Part shown: positions 58,844-64,000 of the stretch, in pieces
How the letters are laid out: every line of letters begins with the position of its first letter
How positions within the stretch are numbered: the stretch's first letter is position 1
Source: Microbacterium festucae
GTDB lineage: Bacteria; Actinomycetota; Actinomycetes; Actinomycetales; Microbacteriaceae
Length of the DNA: 64,000 bases
Assembly: GCF_025421715.1 (NCBI RefSeq)
Contig: NZ_JAOEFC010000001.1
Location: 62,001-126,000 of the forward strand
Direction of reading: 5' to 3'
Notes under the pieces: model-generated
Told to the model about the DNA's origin: nothing
The model's database searches: none
Seen by the model: the letters and a program-made list of their open reading frames with translations, nothing else
Program-made: the position numbers and the translations under genes

Positions 58844-61072
58844 GTGAGCCCGAACGCCGCGAGCCTGAATCGCGCGCTACGCCAGACCCTCTCATCGGCG
58901 CGCTCTCGGGTGCGCTCGCTGAGGACATCGCCGTGGGCGGGAGCGATGATCCGCGCCGCCGACCGATGGTGGTGGGGCCACGTGATTCGACGAGCGGACG
59001 TCGTCGATCTCGCCGTGGTGAACCTCCAACTTCCTGGTCTCAGCACCCGCGCGGCGATCCGCCATTACGTGCGCGGCGGGTTTCGGGACGGCTTCACGCT
59101 CAACCCCCTCTTCTCCGAGCAGATGGTGTCCATGCAGCTCTCGGATGCCGGTAGGGTTCCGGCCCTGTACGCCTACCTGGTCAACGACAGGCAGCGCGTC
59201 CAAACGAGCCTGCTCTGGGATGCCCCGGAGCATTCCGCCGCCGCGCCGGAGTCCCGTGACGACGCTGCCGGCCCGCTCGGTCACGCCTGGCGTCGGCTTC
59301 TGGCCGGCGGACCGATCGACTTCGGACATCGAGATCACCGCACTGCGTCGCGCCACGCCGAGATCCTCGATCTCGTCGCCAGGGCTCTCGTCCTCAGCCG
59401 CAAAGACGATCTGACGAGCATCCCCCGGCATCTCGATGACGAGGCCGTCCTGGTGTGGCAACTGGCCGAGGACGAACGCGACATCGCCCTCTCCCTCAAG
59501 GGAGCCGCCAGCGCGACGGATCAGTTGGGCGCCCGGCTCGTGATCGGGGTGTCAGGCGACCGCCCTGACGCGTGGGTTCCCGCAGTCGCGATGAGCGACG
59601 CGTGCGGGGGCGTGGTCACAACGCTTCGGGATGCCGGAGCGGCACGGCGATTCCTGTCGTCCATCCAGGAGTCGATGGCGGCGGGCTCACGCCTCACCGT
59701 GCGTGGGCCCGGGGTCGAGGTCACGGTTTCGAGCATTCTTCTCCTCGCTCGTGCGACCGGAGCGGAGTTGACGTCACCTCTGGTTCTCGACGCCGACGGC
59801 GTCCTCATCAACGCCGGGTACATGCACAGCGACGGGGCTCTGCGTCCACTTCTGGCGGGCCACCCCGCCGAAGACGCGTGCGCGCTCGGCCGCGAAGTGC
59901 GCGTAGACGCCATCTCGACGACGACGTTCGCGCAGACCATCACGCCGGGACGCCGCCCGGAGTCAGCGTCCGTGCTGACGGATTCCTGGATCATCGCCGC
60001 GCCCCACGGCCGGTCCGGGCTCCCCCGAGAGGTGCTGGCGGTGGCGCGGCGGGCTCCGCGGCACGCCGAGGATCTTCTCGCATCCATCGGGCTGCGGAGG
60101 GCGCGCGAGTCGTCGACGAGACTCGAGCGCGCGCCCGCGCTCGGCCATAGTGAAACGCCGCGTCTGCGCTGGGCGATAAAGACCGCAGCCCCCGCCGGTC
60201 TCGGCGCTGAATGGTGGGGAGACACCCACTTCGCTCGAGGCCTGGCCGCCGCGCTGCGCGAGCTCGGCCAGGACGTGGTCATCGACTCCATCGGCGCGAG
60301 AGATCGCCCGTCGCATCATCTCGACGACGTGGAGCTGGTGCTCCGCGGCCCGGAGGCGATCGCACCCCACACGCACGCCACCTCGCTCATGTGGATCATC
60401 AGTCACCCCGATCAGATCGCTCCCGACGAGACAGCGCAATTCGATCATGTCTTCGCCGCGTCCGAGAGCTGGGCTCGCTACGCACGCCCCACGCTCGGCG
60501 CGATCGAGACTCTCCTGCAGTGCACGGATGCGCGCCAGTTCCATCCGACCGGTGTTGCGAACTCCGACCGCATCGTCTTCGTCGGAACCGCGCGCGGCAT
60601 CCCGCGGCCCTCGGTGATCGAGCCGATCCGCGCCGGTTTCGAGGTGGACGTGATCGGGCCGGACTGGACGGGATGGATACCAGCATCTTCCGTGGTGGCC
60701 ACCGGGATCTCCAACACCGAGCTACCCGCGCTGTATGAGAGTGCGCACGTCGTGCTCAACGATCATTGGCCGGCCATGCAGCGTGCCGGCTTCGTGTCCA
60801 ACCGCCTCTTCGATGTGGTCGCCGCCGGCGGCCGGGCGATCAGCGACAGCGTAGACGGAATCGACGAACTTTTCGGCGGCATGGTGCAGACCTACGAAAC
60901 GATCCCCGAACTGCTCACGCTTCTGTCCAGGGACCCGCACGAGCTGTTCCCCCAGGGTGACATCGCGACTGCGATCTCAAGAGCTGTGCGAGAACAGCAC
61001 TCATTCGATGCTCGCGCGGCCACCCTCCTGCGAACGGCACTCGCGATTCGGGCCGGATCCGACAGAATCTAA
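58844..61072 (+). CDS. Large glycosyltransferase: unknown N-terminal module plus GT-B C-terminal module
   Basis: 742-residue protein. Residues 1-410 contain a divergent GT-A-like region (TSPLVLDADGVLINAGYMHS near 305-324 has an acidic site) and no firm family match. Residues 445-742 are a Glyco_trans_1_2-type GT-B module: RLRWAIKTAAPAGLGAEWWG, MWIISHPDQIAPDETAQFDH, IVFVGTARGIPRPSVIEPIR and the donor signature FVSNRLFDVVAAGGRAISDS (about 652-671). Probably a two-step transferase. The GTG start at 58844 follows the rfbA stop by 7 bases. Its TAA overlaps the stop of the convergent gene. Confidence 0.8.
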   Translation: MSPNAASLNRALRQTLSSARSRVRSLRTSPWAGAMIRAADRWWWGHVIRRADVVDLAVVNLQLPGLSTRAAIRHYVRGGFRDGFTLNPLFSEQMVSMQLSDAGRVPALYAYLVNDRQRVQTSLLWDAPEHSAAAPESRDDAAGPLGHAWRRLLAGGPIDFGHRDHRTASRHAEILDLVARALVLSRKDDLTSIPRHLDDEAVLVWQLAEDERDIALSLKGAASATDQLGARLVIGVSGDRPDAWVPAVAMSDACGGVVTTLRDAGAARRFLSSIQESMAAGSRLTVRGPGVEVTVSSILLLARATGAELTSPLVLDADGVLINAGYMHSDGALRPLLAGHPAEDACALGREVRVDAISTTTFAQTITPGRRPESASVLTDSWIIAAPHGRSGLPREVLAVARRAPRHAEDLLASIGLRRARESSTRLERAPALGHSETPRLRWAIKTAAPAGLGAEWWGDTHFARGLAAALRELGQDVVIDSIGARDRPSHHLDDVELVLRGPEAIAPHTHATSLMWIISHPDQIAPDETAQFDHVFAASESWARYARPTLGAIETLLQCTDARQFHPTGVANSDRIVFVGTARGIPRPSVIEPIRAGFEVDVIGPDWTGWIPASSVVATGISNTELPALYESAHVVLNDHWPAMQRAGFVSNRLFDVVAAGGRAISDSVDGIDELFGGMVQTYETIPELLTLLSRDPHELFPQGDIATAISRAVREQHSFDARAATLLRTALAIRAGSDRI

Positions 61073-63003
61073 CGTCGCCGGACCGAGCGCACGGCACGGC
61101 GGACACGACGACGCCACCGCACCCAACGGTCGTAGGCAGCGAGAATCTTTCGCTCGTCGCCTTGACGGTGCAGTCTCGCGTAGACGGTGAGGAAATCTCG
61201 GAACGTCCCCCATTCGAACACGCCCGCTCGTCGCAGGAACTCGATCTGCTCCATCGTGGACACCGGCGGAAGCGTCACAGAGATCTGGTCGAAGTTGTAA
61301 TCGAGAGCGGTGTAGCTGACCGCCATGTAGTCCGCAGAGGCGACCGTCCGCGAGTGATAGCCTGCTTCGCCCGCGACGTAAACCGGAGTGCGCTCGAGAA
61401 TGTGCGCCAGGCCGCCGTCCTTGTACGCCTCGACGCCACCGAACTGCTCGTAGTCCCAGGGCTCCTCAACGAGACGGCGTAGTGCAGAGGGACGGGCCAC
61501 GAACATGGAACCGTAGGGAGCGAGCGGAGTTCCCTCGTCGACCGGCACTCGGATGTTGAGTCGCTCCGTGAGCTCGATGAAACCCGGCTTGTTCGCCCAC
61601 CACCCGTGGCCGAGAGTCGGGTGACCGATGTGGATGACCGGCGGAAACACGAGCCCGAGGCCCGACTCGCGTTGGAACAGCGAGATGAGGTTAGCCGCAT
61701 ACCCCGCGCTCGGGAGCAGGTTGTCGAGCTGCTGAAGTTTGAAGTGTCGACCGACATTGTCGGAGTCCTGCGGAGTCTTCTTCGAATGCAGTTTCACCAC
61801 GAGGTCATACCCCCCGTGGAGGAGTTCCTCGCGGCACCCGATCAAGAAGGCCGCTTGATCGCGACCGTTGTTGGAGGGCAGCACGCGCACCTCGACCGCT
61901 CCTCGTGGGGCTCGAGGTGCGAGATGCGAGCGGATCAGCTGAGCGCGCCCCTCTTCGGGTGTCGTGACGATGAGGTCGTACGATCCCGGCAATCTGTCGA
62001 CCCGGTCCATGATCTCGTCGGTCATTTCGGGGTAGTAGATGTGAGCCACCACGAGGGTGCGCAGCGGACGTGCAGGATCATAAGAGCCCGCGTCATCGTC
62101 AGCCAGCACCTCGAGCATGGCCGCGTCGGTATTGAGAGTCTGGGGCTCGACGTTCCGAGCGAGATCCTGATAGATGAGCTCCATCGGATACCCGTTCCTC
62201 TCGGCCGCATCCAGCGTCCACCGACCGATCACCGCCAACCTGTCCATGAACGGCGGCCACTGGAAGAAGGGCCGTCGCTTCAGCGTCGGGCACCCCGCTT
62301 CGATCAGCTGCTCGGCATAGAGAACGGCATTGTTCTCGATCTTGTCGGTCAGGCTCGGGAAGGCGACTTCCGCGACGAAGCCGAGCTCGACGAACTTCTC
62401 GGTGAACACCGCCTCGTGCTTGCTCACGGCATCCGAGTAACTGTCGAGCGCGGGCAGGTCCCGCCAGTACGCACGCCACTCCTCTGAGAGGACCATGTCG
62501 CGGCGAACGGCCATCCAGTACGACTGCAGATGGTAGGCGAGGTACTCCTCTCCCGTGAAGGGATGGGGCTCGACTCGGGGATGGTCGGTCATCCCCCAGA
62601 AATGCAGCGGTCGGCGATCCATTCGCTCGAACAGTGGCGCGAAGTCACCGATGGGGCCGAACCAGGTGTCGTTCGCGAGGACGATCTCGTCCCATCGTCG
62701 CAGACGATCGCCGAGGTGCTCCAGCCCCTCCTTGTAACCCGTGATGTCGAATCCACGGTTCTCACGGACAAGGATCTCGTCGGACACCGGTTCCAGAACA
62801 GCGCGACCGGCGTCGGTCAAATGCCCATTCACGACGACGAGTACGTGGTCGCAGTGATCGCGAAGCTTCTCCAGCGCGTAGGGAATGTACGCTTCGACAT
62901 CCCCGCGCCGGTCATAAACCACGTAGATGAGAGCCCGCTTCCCACCGGCGGGGAACTCGGAGGCCGAGCGTGCGGGAAAACTGACGAGCTCTGCCGTTTT
63001 CAT
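61069..63003 (-). CDS. Rhamnan synthesis F (RgpF-like) protein
   Basis: 644-residue RgpF-family protein. The N-terminal part has KRALIYVVYDRRGDVEAYIP (about 22-41), the family signature ENRGFDITGYKEGLE and EIVLANDTWFGPIGDFAPLF with ANDTWFGP; the second half restarts at LRTLVVAHIYYPEMTDEIMD (about 310) and carries GYDLVVKLHSKKTPQDS and LAPYGSMFVARPSALR. RgpF proteins are needed for rhamnose-glucose polysaccharide assembly and side-chain transfer. With rfbA next door this supports a rhamnose-containing glycan. Its ATG overlaps the next gene's stop (ATGA). Confidence 0.9.
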   Translation of the reverse strand: MKTAELVSFPARSASEFPAGGKRALIYVVYDRRGDVEAYIPYALEKLRDHCDHVLVVVNGHLTDAGRAVLEPVSDEILVRENRGFDITGYKEGLEHLGDRLRRWDEIVLANDTWFGPIGDFAPLFERMDRRPLHFWGMTDHPRVEPHPFTGEEYLAYHLQSYWMAVRRDMVLSEEWRAYWRDLPALDSYSDAVSKHEAVFTEKFVELGFVAEVAFPSLTDKIENNAVLYAEQLIEAGCPTLKRRPFFQWPPFMDRLAVIGRWTLDAAERNGYPMELIYQDLARNVEPQTLNTDAAMLEVLADDDAGSYDPARPLRTLVVAHIYYPEMTDEIMDRVDRLPGSYDLIVTTPEEGRAQLIRSHLAPRAPRGAVEVRVLPSNNGRDQAAFLIGCREELLHGGYDLVVKLHSKKTPQDSDNVGRHFKLQQLDNLLPSAGYAANLISLFQRESGLGLVFPPVIHIGHPTLGHGWWANKPGFIELTERLNIRVPVDEGTPLAPYGSMFVARPSALRRLVEEPWDYEQFGGVEAYKDGGLAHILERTPVYVAGEAGYHSRTVASADYMAVSYTALDYNFDQISVTLPPVSTMEQIEFLRRAGVFEWGTFRDFLTVYARLHRQGDERKILAAYDRWVRWRRRVRRAVRSVRRR

Positions 63004-64000
63004 GCGGATTCCTTCCGACGCGGCGACCGCCCAGGACGAAGTTGACGGAGCGCGCCGACGACCCGATGGCCTCGCCGCGCGAAATAGTAGAGGGGCAGGA
63101 GCCGCCGGGCGAGACCGAAGTGGTTGAGACGGAGGTACATCCTCATGAGGGCGACCGGCCCACCGAAACCGGTCGCACCGGCAAGATGCAAGAACCGGAT
63201 CTGATCCACCGGATAGCCACGCACCGACATCGACACTTGATCAGTCTTGAATTGCAGTGCGGTGTGGCTGATGCTGGCGTGCTCGGAAGTAAGGATCGTT
63301 CGGGAATGGAAGCCCGCTTCCGCGGCAGCCGACACGACGGTGCGCTCTTGCACGTGGGCCAACTCGCGCTCACGCTTACCGCGGCGATAGTCGGCGTGGC
63401 GCCAACGGTGCTCGGTCATGATCCGAAGGGCCTGGGGCCGTCCGATCCACATGCCGCCATACGGCGCCAGCGGGGACACCGCATCGACGGGGACGCGGAT
63501 ACCGAGGGTGTCGCGAAGGCGAGCGGCCGCACTCTCGAGCCCCGCCCAAGCGCGTCCCATCGTGCCGAAGCCGATATGCACCATAGGCGGGAAGACGAGG
63601 CCGAGCCCAGGTTCGCGCGCGAACATCTGCAGGACGTTTCTGACATACCCAGGACTGTTCAGAAGGTTCTCGAGCTGGTAGCGGCGTGAGTACCGGTTGA
63701 GATTCAGCGTCTTCCGCGGCGCCGGCCGATGGTGGAGCTTGACGACGATGTCGTGATCGCCGCTGAGCAGAACATCGCGGCACCCGACGAAGAAGTCGCT
63801 CATGTCCCGCCCCGGCCCCGGCGGCACGACGCGCACCTCGAGCGAACCGAATGCCAGATCCTCGCGCTCCTCGAACCGGCGTTGGATCGTCGCGGCCGTC
63901 ATGCCGTCCGGCGCGGTAACGAGAAGGTCGTACCCGGCCGGAAGGTTTTCCATCGCGCGGAAGACCACGTCAAGGCCGGCGCCATCACTCACATGAAGGA
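63000..64000 (-). CDS. RgpF-like rhamnan synthesis protein, 5' end beyond window
   Basis: About 330 C-terminal residues of a second RgpF-family protein, a paralogue of the neighbour: DIVVKLHHRPAPRKTLNLNR matches the neighbour's VKLHSKKTP region, and LGLVFPPMVHIGFGTMG, PLAPYGGMWIGRPQALRIM and AEAGFHSRTILTSEHASIS align in the same order. A GTG about 8 bases from the edge could be read as a start, but the frame stays open to the edge and the N-terminal ENRGFD module expected of the family would be missing, so I treat it as truncated by the window. The pair overlaps by 4 bases. Confidence 0.85.
   Translation of the reverse strand, partial: LHVSDGAGLDVVFRAMENLPAGYDLLVTAPDGMTAATIQRRFEEREDLAFGSLEVRVVPPGPGRDMSDFFVGCRDVLLSGDHDIVVKLHHRPAPRKTLNLNRYSRRYQLENLLNSPGYVRNVLQMFAREPGLGLVFPPMVHIGFGTMGRAWAGLESAAARLRDTLGIRVPVDAVSPLAPYGGMWIGRPQALRIMTEHRWRHADYRRGKRERELAHVQERTVVSAAAEAGFHSRTILTSEHASISHTALQFKTDQVSMSVRGYPVDQIRFLHLAGATGFGGPVALMRMYLRLNHFGLARRLLPLYYFARRGHRVVGALRQLRPGRSPRRKESA

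Noticed and set aside
63000..63992. Complete second RgpF-like gene starting with GTG at the edge
   Set aside because: It would lack the N-terminal module of the family, and the frame remains open to the window edge, so truncation by the window is more likely.

Overview
The window is high-GC (roughly 70%) DNA from a Gram-positive actinobacterium. The gene set (mtrA-mtrB-lpqB, a WhiB regulator, long-form Hpf, SecA without a C-terminal zinc finger, DUF3499, a PdtaS-type kinase) and gene order point to the Microbacteriaceae, probably Microbacterium; the genus is an inference. No rRNA, tRNA, CRISPR, prophage or insertion sequence was seen. Regions 1-37.2 kb carry conserved chromosomal genes whose order recalls the secA1-mtrAB-sahH-whiB2-manA stretch of M. 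tuberculosis; 37.3-64 kb is a cell-surface polysaccharide locus that runs off the right edge. Layout: 1-4.6 kb holds a PdtaS-like sensor kinase cut by the left edge, a CpaE/TadZ-like ATPase with a SAF/CpaB-like partner, a small helix-turn-helix protein, an unknown acidic protein and an Rv3235-like protein, with several DnaA-box-like 9-mers in between. 5.05-6.17 kb has no gene: it is a tandem-repeat region dominated by a 63-bp palindromic array. 6.2-17.4 kb carries an alanine-type aminotransferase, secA, a coiled-coil protein, hpf, comF, lpqB, mtrB and mtrA. 17.6-23.0 kb is a five-gene overlapping operon (membrane protein, DUF4129, DUF4350, MoxR, DUF58). 23.3-29 kb has an aquaporin, a furA-katG peroxide-defence operon with a clear palindromic operator, SpoIIM and RDD membrane proteins. 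29-37.2 kb has ahcY, DUF3499, a zincin-like protein, DUF5719, a large membrane glycosyltransferase, whiB and manA. The surface locus starts with two O-antigen-ligase/polymerase-like proteins, a GlfT1-like and a GlfT2-like galactofuranosyltransferase and an ABC exporter resembling the mycobacterial galactan exporter. It continues with two further glycosyltransferases, a second ABC exporter whose ATPase has a C-terminal substrate domain, UDP-galactopyranose mutase (glf), a run of co-directional glycosyltransferases with a flippase, rfbA (dTDP-glucose synthesis, usually towards dTDP-rhamnose), a 742-residue glycosyltransferase and two RgpF-like rhamnan proteins. Together these suggest one or more galactofuranose- and rhamnose-containing wall glycans. 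Two genome habits stand out. Many genes have a TAnnnT -10 box ending only 6-9 bases before the start codon, as expected for leaderless mRNAs. Many neighbouring genes are coupled by 4-base ATGA or GTGA overlaps. The most unusual DNA is the 63-bp repeat array at 5.4-6.1 kb and a separate 76-bp nested palindrome found twice (23.1 and 28.9 kb).
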